Under the pieces are notes generated by a model that saw only the letters and a program-made list of their open reading frames with translations, ran no database searches and had not been told where the DNA came from. DNA of 64,000 nt from JAZDJP01 sp043803805 (GTDB taxonomy: Bacteria; Planctomycetota; JAZDJP01), in assembly GCA_043803805.1 (NCBI GenBank), contig JAZDJP010000010.1:55161-119160 (forward strand). Reading direction: 5' to 3'. Shown piece after piece: positions 34,561-41,702 of this stretch. A program made the translations under genes and the position numbers. The first letter of the stretch is position 1. Each line of letters opens with the position of its first letter.

Positions 34561-35222
34561 ATCCCCGCCTCGGCGAAACAACCTCCGCGCTCCTGGTGAT
34601 TGACATCCAGGAGAAATTCACCTCCGTCATCCGGAACTGGCCGGGGATGCTCGCGGCGTCGGAGCGGATGATCCGGTTTTATTGCCTTCTCGGGGCGCCA
34701 ATCCTCGTCACGGAGCAGTACCCGAAGGGCCTCGGGGCCACGGCGCCGGAAATCAAGGCCGCGCTCGATGGGGCCGGGGCTCCGGTCCTCGGCGATTCCG
34801 CAGCGGGCGTACATGCTTCCGTGGGTGCGAAGGGCGGAATCGCTTTCCGGATAAGCGGCCCGAATGACGTCACGGGTGTCATCGCAACGCCGGGCCGCTT
34901 AGAAAAGACCGTGTTTTCCGCCGCCGGATCCGATCCGCTCCGGGAGGCCGTCCGGAAGACGGGGAAGAAACAGTGGGTGCTTGTCGGCATCGAGACCCAC
35001 GTCTGCGTCTCACAGACGGCGCTCGATCTCCTCGACATGGGGCTGGAGGTGTTCATCCCCGCCGACGCCGTGAGTTCCCGCCGGGACGGCGACCGCGCCG
35101 CCGCGCTCGAACGCCTGGCCCGCGCCGGGGCGGTGGTGTCCACCACGGAATCCCTGATGTTCGAGGCGATCCGGGACGCCAAACATCCGCTCTTCCGGCA
35201 GGTGTCGGCGCTCGTCAAATAA
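34557..35222 (+). CDS. isochorismatase-like cysteine hydrolase with in-frame palindromic insert
   Basis: 221 residues, against about 180-190 for close relatives. The catalytic triad is intact: D16 (LLVIDIQEKF), K117 (LEKTVFS) and C150 (GIETHVCVSQTALDLL); TEQYPKGLG and ADAVSSR are also conserved. Residues about 79-115, between GAPVL and EKTVFS, have no counterpart that I know of in the family and are encoded by two adjacent perfect inverted repeats (34792-34843 and 34852-34901). The extra segment would form a loop near, but not replacing, the catalytic lysine. Coupled by ATGA to the gene before and followed after 28 nt by a YkgJ-type gene. Substrate unknown. Confidence 0.88.
   Translation: MNPRLGETTSALLVIDIQEKFTSVIRNWPGMLAASERMIRFYCLLGAPILVTEQYPKGLGATAPEIKAALDGAGAPVLGDSAAGVHASVGAKGGIAFRISGPNDVTGVIATPGRLEKTVFSAAGSDPLREAVRKTGKKQWVLVGIETHVCVSQTALDLLDMGLEVFIPADAVSSRRDGDRAAALERLARAGAVVSTTESLMFEAIRDAKHPLFRQVSALVK
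34792..34901. repeat. double palindromic element inside a coding sequence
   Basis: First hairpin: GCGATTCCGC (34792-34801) with GCGGAATCGC (34834-34843), 10 bp perfect. Second: TAAGCGGCCCG (34852-34862) with CGGGCCGCTTA (34891-34901), 11 bp perfect, with a nested ATGAC/GTCAT pair. Together 110 bp, matching the extra residues of the isochorismatase-like protein. Confidence 0.75.
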
Positions 35223-35250
35223 CCATCAATGCGGTCAGGAAAACAAAGGC

Positions 35251-35658
35251 ATGAATCCCGCCGTCCGGTCCGCGCTCGAAGAAATTTTTCGCCGGCTCGA
35301 CGCGGAAATCGCCGCGATGGGCGCCTCCTGCGCGGCCTGCGGGGATTGCTGCCGGTTCAAGGAGTCGGGTCTCGTGCTCATGGCCAGCCGCGTGGAGGTG
35401 GAGCGGCTTCTGGCGACGTCCGGCCCGCCGCCCCATCCGTGGGACGGAAACGCCTGCCCTTATTTAGCCGATGATGTTTGCACCGCCCGGGAGGGTCGCG
35501 TCCTCGGCTGCCGGATCTACTTCTGCGCGCCGCGGATGAAGCCTCTCATGCCGGGGCTTTACGAGAAATACCTCCGGGACCTGAAATCCCTCCACGACCG
35601 CCTCGGGATTCCGTGGGAGTATGTGAGGGTGATGGAAGCGCTGGAAGAGAGCGTATAG
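35251..35658 (+). CDS. YkgJ-family Cys-rich (Zn/Fe-chelating) protein
   Basis: 135 residues. The conserved cysteine pattern of the family is visible: CAACGDCCRF near residue 26, CPYLADDVCTAREGRVLGCRIYFC near residues 70-93. The family is presumed to bind a metal or an Fe-S cluster; its biochemical role is unknown. Preceded by AGGAAAAC and 28 nt from the isochorismatase-like gene, so probably the last gene of this unit. Confidence 0.85.
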   Translation: MNPAVRSALEEIFRRLDAEIAAMGASCAACGDCCRFKESGLVLMASRVEVERLLATSGPPPHPWDGNACPYLADDVCTAREGRVLGCRIYFCAPRMKPLMPGLYEKYLRDLKSLHDRLGIPWEYVRVMEALEESV

Positions 35659-35687
35659 CGTGTAGCGGATAGTCAGCGAGTCAGACT

Positions 35688-35743
35688 GGGGGACATGAAC
35701 CGGAAGCCCGCCGCTCCGGCGGCGGGATCGGTTCGTGTCCCCC
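35688..35743. repeat. large two-tier hairpin
   Basis: Outer arms GGGGGACA.GAACCG and CGGTTC.TGTCCCCC enclose an inner stem CCCGCCGC-TCCG-GCGGCGGG. No T-run follows, so a REP-like element or a stabilising 3' structure of the ykgJ-like mRNA is more likely than a classical terminator. Confidence 0.6.
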
Positions 35744-35909
35744 GACGGAATGAGAGAAGTGCTGAGTACTGAGTGCTGGGTGCTGGGCAAACGACGAGTC
35801 AAGAAGTCCAGAAGATTCGAAGTTGGATGAAATTCCGAATTGATTCGGCATTCCATTCGTCTTCCCGCAGGTGACTGCCCGAAATTTTCAAGATTTCCCG
35901 AAAATCCGC

Positions 35910-35956
35910 TTGCCAGTACCTACGAGTGTCGGTATACTGAACTACGAACGTAGGTA
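35910..35956 (+). promoter_or_regulatory. BlaI-type promoter and operator
   Basis: TTGCCA (35910-35915), 17-nt spacer, TATACT (35933-35938). An 8-bp inverted repeat TACCTACG (35917-35924) / CGTAGGTA (35949-35956) brackets the -10, and the palindrome CTACG-AA-CGTAG (35942-35953) lies at the start point. BlaI/MecI repressors bind dyads of the TACA/TGTA kind; autoregulation of the blaI-M56 pair is inferred. Confidence 0.7.
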
Positions 35957-35978
35957 ATATTTTCCGGAGGATATCCGC

Positions 35979-36380
35979 ATGGCCGTCAAAAAACCGCTGC
36001 CGCCGTTGTCGGAGACGCACCTCGAGATCATGAATGTGATCTGGGACAGGAAGGAGGCCACCGTGGCCGAGGTGTGGGCGGCGGTCTCGGCCCGCCGGCC
36101 GGTGGCCCGGAACACGGTGCTCACGCTGATGACGAGACTTGCCGCCAAGGGGTGGCTCCGGCACCGTCCGGACGGCAACACGTTCCGTTACGCCGCGGCG
36201 GTGCCCCGCCAAAGCGCCGTCGGGGGGATGGTGTCGCGTTTGGTGGACACCGCCTTCGCGGGCTCGACGGAGAATCTGGTGATGGCGCTTCTGGACAGCC
36301 GGGGGGTCTCTTCCGAGGAGGCCGCCCGGATCCGGGACCGCATCGCCCGGGAAGGAGACGAAAGGAGGGTCAAGTCATGA
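35979..36380 (+). CDS. BlaI/MecI/CopY-family repressor
   Basis: 133 residues. Winged helix: LSETHLEIMNVIWDRKEATVAEVWAAVSARRPVARNTVLTLMTRLAAKGWLRHRPDGNTFRYAA, followed by the C-terminal dimerisation helices. In BlaI/BlaR-type systems the repressor is cleaved after its partner M56 membrane peptidase is activated. Strong CGGAGGA ribosome-binding site. Its stop overlaps the M56 start (ATGA). The sensed signal here is probably not a beta-lactam because the partner lacks a penicillin-binding sensor. Confidence 0.92.
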   Translation: MAVKKPLPPLSETHLEIMNVIWDRKEATVAEVWAAVSARRPVARNTVLTLMTRLAAKGWLRHRPDGNTFRYAAAVPRQSAVGGMVSRLVDTAFAGSTENLVMALLDSRGVSSEEAARIRDRIAREGDERRVKS

Positions 36381-38572
36381 AGATGTTCCTGACGCTTTAC
36401 CCCGGGGATGGGGTCGCGATGGGGATGGCCAACGCGATGGTCCAGGCGACGGCGGTGCTGATCCTGGCCGGGGTGTTGGCGGGGATCTTCCGCCGGGCCG
36501 GGGCGCACGTCCGGTACGGAATTTGGCTTTGCGCGCTGGCCTGCGTCCTGGCGAGTCCCTTCACGGCCTGGGTGGCCGGCCGGACGGGGTTCGCGCTCGT
36601 GAAAATTCCGTTCGGGAAGGTTGCCTCGCTCCCCGCCAGCCCGGCGGTGTTCCCGGCGCCGGCGGCCATCCCGGCGGTTTCCGTTCCCGCTCCGGACCGG
36701 ATTCCTCCGGTCGTTGCTCCGGTTCCGGCCGCCGTCCCGTTATCCGCGGCGGACCGCCTCCGGGTGGGATTCACGGGATTGATGATCCTCTGGGCCGCCG
36801 TGGCCGTTTTTCTCTTCGGACGGCTGGTGCACGGCTGGGGGGTGGCGGCGGCCCTGAGGCGGAGTTTGAAACCCGTCGGCCCGGACGGGGCGATCGGCAG
36901 CGTGCTCGCGGACGTCCGCCGGTCGCTCGGCGTGCAACGCTTGCCGTCGGTCGCGACGTCGGGGTTCGTGGATAGTCCGATTTCACTGGGCATCCGGAAG
37001 CCGGTGGTGGTGCTTCCCACATTATTGATCAACGCCCTGGAGCCGGCGGCGCTCCGGGATGTGCTGGTTCACGAATGCGCCCATGTCCTCCAGCGGGATC
37101 ATCTCGTGGGGCTCCTTCAGAGGTTCGCGGCGATGGTCTTCTGGCCCCATCCGATGGTGTATGTTCTGAACCGGGAACTGGCTCGGGCGCGGGAGGAAGT
37201 GTGCGACAATCATGTTCTGAAATCGGGGGACGCCCGGGGCTACGCCCAGGCGCTTCTCGATCTTGCGGAAAAAACCACCATATTCCACCGCATGCCGGCG
37301 ACCGTGGGGCTTGTGCACCCGCGGTGGTCGCTCGAGGAGCGCGTGGAGGGACTTTTGGACAAAAGGAGGGCTCTCATGACCCGGATGAACACATGGGCAT
37401 TGGGGATGGTCGCGGTGTTGCTGTTATCGGTGGGAACAACCGCGTGCGTGTTCGGGGCACGGGGAAAATCCGCTTCTGAGGAAAAGGCGGCGTCCGCCGC
37501 GGAATCCATGCCGGCATGGGAAAAGGAAATCCGGGCGAAGCTTCAGGAAAAAATCTCCTTCCAGTTCGACAATCAGACATTCGGAAACGTGGTGGATTTC
37601 TTCCGCGACGTCCGAAAACTCCCGATCCTGGTGGATCCCAGGGCGGTGGCGGAGGTCAACCAGACCATCACGCTATCGGGGATGAACATGTCCATCGAGT
37701 TGGCCTTGAAGTGGCTCATGAAGTTAACGAACTTGGACTATGTTCTGAAGGATGGTGTGATCTTCATAGGGGATTTCAAGGGTGGGGAATTGGCGAGGGC
37801 GGCGGAGGATGAGGCGAAGGCCGCGGCGGAACAGGCGAAGAACCGTCCGGCGGACGGCTGGGAATGGGAAAAGGAGATCCGGGCGAAACTTCAGAAAAAA
37901 ATCACCTTCCAGTTTGACAAGCAGAGATTCGAAGACGCGGTGGATTTCCTCCGCGACGTCACGAAACTCCCGATCCTGGTGGATCCCAATGCGGTGGCGA
38001 AGGTCAACCCGACCATCACGCTATCGGGGACGGACATGTCCGTCGAGTTGGCCTTGAATCGTCTCATGAAGGTCACGAACTTGGACTATGTTTTGAAGGA
38101 TGGGGTCGTTTATATTTTTGATCCGGCATGGAATTCCACATCGACCGTTGAGAAGAAAGTGGCCCCCTTGTCCGACGCCTACACCCCGGCGGCGGGGGAG
38201 AACGTGGTGGTGATGGGCCGTCTGATTTATTTTGATGGCGGACTCAATGCGGGAAAAACGGAAGGAGGCGTTTTCGTCGCCACAAAATTGGATCCCGTGC
38301 CGGTTCTTGTGATCAACGGGGTGTCGGTGGGCGGGGAGATTGTGAATGTCCGCCTGAATTTCCCCGGGAAAACCGCGGAGGATCTTCGGCGCGAGTATCT
38401 TCCCCTTAAGAAGAAGGGTGTCGTGATGGAGGCGACGGGGCGCTGGACGCCGGCCGGGAAGGAGGCGCCGCGCGACGCACGGTTGGAAGTCGTCTCCTGC
38501 CGGGTGCTGGATGCGGTCCTCGAACCCGAAAAGAAGTTTATTGGGAATGTGAAACCGGCGGGGGCGAAATAA
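36377..38572 (+). CDS. M56 (BlaR1-like) membrane metallopeptidase fused to two STN-like domains
   Basis: 731 residues. Membrane helices near residues 12-34, 38-57, 130-150 and 353-370 surround the zinc site H232-E-C-A-H236 (LVHECAHVLQRDH) with the downstream REEVCDNHVL glutamate helix. In place of the transpeptidase-like sensor of BlaR1 come two tandem copies of an 86-residue module (37517-37774, 37865-38122; I count 65 of 86 identical) that resembles the secretin/TonB short N-terminal (STN) domain (FQFDNQTFGNVVDFFRDVRKLPILVD). A C-terminal domain of about 150 residues is unrecognised. Coupled to the repressor gene. Probably a periplasmic sensor that signals by proteolysis; the ligand is unknown. 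Confidence 0.85.
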   Translation: MKMFLTLYPGDGVAMGMANAMVQATAVLILAGVLAGIFRRAGAHVRYGIWLCALACVLASPFTAWVAGRTGFALVKIPFGKVASLPASPAVFPAPAAIPAVSVPAPDRIPPVVAPVPAAVPLSAADRLRVGFTGLMILWAAVAVFLFGRLVHGWGVAAALRRSLKPVGPDGAIGSVLADVRRSLGVQRLPSVATSGFVDSPISLGIRKPVVVLPTLLINALEPAALRDVLVHECAHVLQRDHLVGLLQRFAAMVFWPHPMVYVLNRELARAREEVCDNHVLKSGDARGYAQALLDLAEKTTIFHRMPATVGLVHPRWSLEERVEGLLDKRRALMTRMNTWALGMVAVLLLSVGTTACVFGARGKSASEEKAASAAESMPAWEKEIRAKLQEKISFQFDNQTFGNVVDFFRDVRKLPILVDPRAVAEVNQTITLSGMNMSIELALKWLMKLTNLDYVLKDGVIFIGDFKGGELARAAEDEAKAAAEQAKNRPADGWEWEKEIRAKLQKKITFQFDKQRFEDAVDFLRDVTKLPILVDPNAVAKVNPTITLSGTDMSVELALNRLMKVTNLDYVLKDGVVYIFDPAWNSTSTVEKKVAPLSDAYTPAAGENVVVMGRLIYFDGGLNAGKTEGGVFVATKLDPVPVLVINGVSVGGEIVNVRLNFPGKTAEDLRREYLPLKKKGVVMEATGRWTPAGKEAPRDARLEVVSCRVLDAVLEPEKKFIGNVKPAGAK

Positions 38573-38655
38573 CGGCGTGATTGTGCCGGGAATCAGGGTC
38601 TGGGGCTGGGGGCTGGGAAGAAGGAGAAAACCGGAAACCTGAAACTCAAGCCCGA

Positions 38656-38994
38656 TCAGTCCAATCCTTGGAATTCGTTCTGGATTTGTTCGAGGGCCGC
38701 CTTGAAAGGGGGCAGGTCGTTGGCGACAATCCGCCGGATGATGTCCAAATCCACCCCGAAGTAATCATGGACGATGCGGTGACGCAAGCCGGTGATTTTC
38801 GCCCATTCCACCGCCGGGTGCTTGTCACGAAAGTCCGGCGGAAGGCGGCCGGCCGCCTCGCCAATGATTTCCGGGTTTCGGACGATGGCGTCCGCGGTTT
38901 TGTTGTCCCACGGCGCGCCCGCCGACTTCCGCTCGCGGGAATATTCCTGCCCCCGCTCAACCGCCTCCTGGATATCCTCACCGCAGGATCTCAT
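38656..38994 (-). CDS. HepT-like (DUF86) protein without an MNT partner
   Basis: 112 residues. The RX4HXY RNase signature of HepT is present (RHRIVHDYF) within AIVRNPEIIGEAAGRLPPDFRDKHPAVEWAKITGLRHRIVHDYFGVD. HepT toxins are normally paired with a MNT nucleotidyltransferase antitoxin immediately upstream; here the upstream neighbour is metK, 76 nt away, so the partner is missing. The N-terminus is shorter than usual and the frame stays open upstream of the chosen ATG, so the start is uncertain. Possibly a relic or a stand-alone gene. Confidence 0.72.
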   Translation of the reverse strand: MRSCGEDIQEAVERGQEYSRERKSAGAPWDNKTADAIVRNPEIIGEAAGRLPPDFRDKHPAVEWAKITGLRHRIVHDYFGVDLDIIRRIVANDLPPFKAALEQIQNEFQGLD

Positions 38995-39070
38995 GACGTC
39001 ACGACGGAAGTTCGGAATCGTGTCCGCGTACCTTGCCCCAACCTCACGTTATCGGCAAGGATTCGTCAAG

Positions 39071-40279
39071 TTACTTTCCCTTGCCCTTCACCTTGCAGAC
39101 CGCCGCCTTGCCGGGCACGCCGAGGGCCTTGCAGAGTTCCTCGACCTTGTCGGCCTTCTCCCATGTGAAGCCATCGCCGGTGCGTCCGAAGTGGCCGTGG
39201 CGGGCGGTCTCGCGGTAGATGGGTCGCAGGAGCTTCAGGTGTCCGATGATGGCCTTGGGCTTCAAGGGGAAGACCTTGCGCACCGCGGCGGCCAGCTTCT
39301 CGTCGTCGACCCGGCCGGTGCCGAAGCTGTCCACCCGGACGGAAACCGGGTCGGCCACGCCGATGGCGTAGGCCAATTGCACCTCGCAGCGCTTGCTCAA
39401 CCCCGCGGCCACGATGTTCTTGGCGATGTAGCGGGCCATGTAGGCCGCCGAGCGGTCCACCTTGGAGGGGTCCTTGCCGCTGAAGGCGCCGCCGCCGTGC
39501 CGGCCCATTCCGCCGTAGGTGTCCACGATGATCTTGCGGCCGGTCACCCCCGAGTCGCCCTGGGGGCCGCCGATCTCGAAGCGCCCCGTCGGGTTGACGT
39601 GGTAGACGGTGCCGTCGTCCAGGAGCTCCGGGGGGATCACCGGCGTGATCACCCGCTTGATGATGTCGGCCTTGAGCTCCTCCTGGCGGTCGTTCATGGA
39701 GGGGTCGTGCTGGGCGCTGACCACCACGGTGTGCACGCGGACCGGGGCATCGCCCTCGTATTCGACGGTGACCTGACTCTTCCCGTCCGGCCGGAGGTAG
39801 GTCAGGAGACCGTTCTTGCGGACCTCGGCCAGGCGCGCCACCAGCTTGTGGGCGAGCATGATGGGCATGGGCATCAGCTCGGGGGTCTCGTCGCAGGCGA
39901 AGCCGAACATCATGCCCTGGTCGCCGGCGCCCTGCTCGTGCTCCTCCGACTCGTTCACGCCGCGGGCGATGTCCGGGCTCTGGCCCTCGATGGCCACCAG
40001 CACCGCGCAGGTCTCGTAATCGAAGCCGGTCTTGGCGTCGATGTAGCCGATGTCCTGGACCGTCCGCCGGACCACCCCGGGGATGTCCACGTAGCAGTCG
40101 GTGGTGACCTCGCCGGCGACGATGGCCATGCCGGTCTTGACCATGGTCTCCACGGCCACGTGGGCGCGGGGGTCCTTGGCGATGATGGCGTCGAGGATGG
40201 CGTCGGAGATCTGGTCGCAGAGTTTGTCCGGATGGCCCATCGTGACCGACTCGGACGTGAAGAGGTGATGGCGGGGCAT
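39071..40279 (-). CDS. metK: S-adenosylmethionine synthetase
   Basis: 402 residues, normal size. Makes SAM from methionine and ATP. Signatures: FTSESVTMGHPDKLCDQISDAILD, the GAGDQGMMFGFA hexapeptide motif and GGGAFSGKDPSKVDRSAAY. The ATG at 40279 is chosen for its AAGGAG site and the conserved start; an in-frame TTG/ATG 30 nt upstream is less likely. Codon choice is strongly C/G-ending, as for a highly expressed gene. It follows the second waaA gene by 26 nt. No SAM riboswitch is seen ahead of it. Confidence 0.97.
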   Translation of the reverse strand: MPRHHLFTSESVTMGHPDKLCDQISDAILDAIIAKDPRAHVAVETMVKTGMAIVAGEVTTDCYVDIPGVVRRTVQDIGYIDAKTGFDYETCAVLVAIEGQSPDIARGVNESEEHEQGAGDQGMMFGFACDETPELMPMPIMLAHKLVARLAEVRKNGLLTYLRPDGKSQVTVEYEGDAPVRVHTVVVSAQHDPSMNDRQEELKADIIKRVITPVIPPELLDDGTVYHVNPTGRFEIGGPQGDSGVTGRKIIVDTYGGMGRHGGGAFSGKDPSKVDRSAAYMARYIAKNIVAAGLSKRCEVQLAYAIGVADPVSVRVDSFGTGRVDDEKLAAAVRKVFPLKPKAIIGHLKLLRPIYRETARHGHFGRTGDGFTWEKADKVEELCKALGVPGKAAVCKVKGKGK

Positions 40280-40305
40280 GGCGGCTCCTTCATTCAAAAT
40301 GCGTT

Positions 40306-41646
40306 TCATGAACCGCCTACACGACGGCTCCCGCCTGATTTTATTGGATGGCGGGACGGATGCAACGGGAAATCAGGGAGAATGGAGAGGATCGCCCCCG
40401 CCACCCGTCCGGAAGCCCCCCGCTGGTTTTCGAAATGCCGGAAGGCGGCCGCACGGGCGCGTTCCCGCGCCGCGGGATCCCGGAGAAGCGCCCCCGCCGC
40501 GCGGGCGATGTCCGTCGCATCCCGGACGACCCGGGCGACGCCCGCCTCCCCGAGGCGCCGCGCGTCGTCGGCCTGATTCGCCATGAAGGGTCCGTGGAGG
40601 ACGGCCCGTCCCTGCGCCGCCGGTTCCAATACATTATGTCCGCCTCCGGGCGGAACGAGGGATCGGCCCACGAAGGCCACGTCCCCGGCGCCGTAAAACG
40701 CCGCGAGTTCCCCGACGGTGTCAATCAAAAAGATATCCGTTCCGGCCGCGGCCACTCCCGTGGAACGCCGGACGACCGCGAACCCCCGCTCCCGGCCGAG
40801 GCGTTCCACCTCCGCGGCGCGTTCCGTCCGGCGGGGGGCAACGATCATTGCAAGGGTGGGGAATTCCTTCCGGAGCGCGGCGAAGGCGTCGAGGAGGATC
40901 TCTTCTTCTCCGGGATGGGTCGAGCCGGCCACGAGCACCGGCCGGTCCGTCAGTCCCAGATCCCGCCGGAGCCGCGCGCCCGCCTCCGGCGGCGGGACTT
41001 CCGCGTCTGTTTTAATTTCCCCGAACGTGGCCAGTTTCTCCCTGGGGAGTCCGAGCTTCGCCATCCGCCGGACGCCTTCCGCGTCCCGCATGACGAGAAG
41101 GTCGAAATGCCCGAAGAGGAAGCGAAAGGGGCCGGCGAGCCGCAACATCCGCCGATGGGTCTTCTCCGAGACGCGGCCGTTCACGAGTACGACGCGGGCC
41201 CCGGTGTTCCGGGTCATCCGGACGAGGTTCGGCCAGATGTCGGTTTCCACCGCAATAAGAAGCGCCGGCCGCCATCGGGCGAGAAAGAGCCGCATCCCGG
41301 GCGGAAAATCCATGGGCGCCCGGACGGCGGCGTCGGCGGGGAATGAACCGCTCCGGGCGTAATCCAGGCCCAGGTCCGTTGCGGCGGTGGCCACGATACA
41401 AACATCCGGCCGCCGTTCCCGGATCTGCCGCACGACCTCCCGGATGGATTTCATCTCCCCGAGCGACATGGCGTGGACCCAGACGGTCGGACGGCGGGGG
41501 CCGGCCGGACCCCGCCCGATCCCGAAATGGCCGAAAAATTCCCGTCTCCGCCGGCCCGTCACGAGGGCGCGGATGCCGAATCCCAGAAAAAACGGGACGG
41601 CCATCACCAGCCATACCAGATTATACAACCAGTAGATAATTATCAT
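40306..41646 (-). CDS. second Kdo transferase-like glycosyltransferase (WaaA paralogue)
   Basis: 446 residues. Membrane-anchoring N-terminus (MIIIYWLYNLVWLVMAVPFFLG) followed by the GT30 pattern: WVHAMSLGEMKS (conserved Glu), VETDIWPNLVRMTRNTGARVVLVNGRVSEKTHRRM, VAGSTHPGEEEILLDAF and GHNVLEPAAQGRAVLHGPFM. It is clearly diverged from the adjacent waaA (AMSLGE against AASVGE; TAATDLG against STTTVAG), so the acceptor or donor may differ. The Arg/Ala-rich C-terminal tail is unconserved. Starts 56 nt after the first copy. Confidence 0.85.
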   Translation of the reverse strand: MIIIYWLYNLVWLVMAVPFFLGFGIRALVTGRRRREFFGHFGIGRGPAGPRRPTVWVHAMSLGEMKSIREVVRQIRERRPDVCIVATAATDLGLDYARSGSFPADAAVRAPMDFPPGMRLFLARWRPALLIAVETDIWPNLVRMTRNTGARVVLVNGRVSEKTHRRMLRLAGPFRFLFGHFDLLVMRDAEGVRRMAKLGLPREKLATFGEIKTDAEVPPPEAGARLRRDLGLTDRPVLVAGSTHPGEEEILLDAFAALRKEFPTLAMIVAPRRTERAAEVERLGRERGFAVVRRSTGVAAAGTDIFLIDTVGELAAFYGAGDVAFVGRSLVPPGGGHNVLEPAAQGRAVLHGPFMANQADDARRLGEAGVARVVRDATDIARAAGALLRDPAARERARAAAFRHFENQRGASGRVAGAILSILPDFPLHPSRHPIKSGGSRRVGGS

Positions 41647-41702
41647 GAAGCCGGCGGTATTCTCTTTTCCGTGTTTCCGTGGTCCTGTTCCGTGTTTCCG
41701 TG
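41647..41702. repeat. GTTTCCGTG-type repeat between the two waaA genes
   Basis: Repeated TTCCGTGTTTCCGTG units with one GTCC interruption (about 41668-41702), another member of the short intergenic motif families of this genome. Confidence 0.6.

Larger units (their letters stand above)
35659..35978. other. intergenic region with repeats and the blaI promoter
   Basis: Gene-free. Holds GAGTC units (35671-35684), a 56-nt hairpin (35688-35743), GTGCTGAGT/GTGCTGGGT units (35757-35788), the ATGAAATTCCGAAT motif (about 35827-35840, shared with 55548-55561), and the blaI promoter/operator. Confidence 0.7.

Noticed and set aside
36074..36376. Longer N-terminus for the M56 protein
   Set aside because: The extension reads through blaI in another frame and the ATGA overlap with an AAGGAGGG site fixes the start at 36377.
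40280..40345. SAM riboswitch ahead of metK
   Set aside because: The gap to the upstream gene is 26 nt, too short, and no riboswitch core motif is present.
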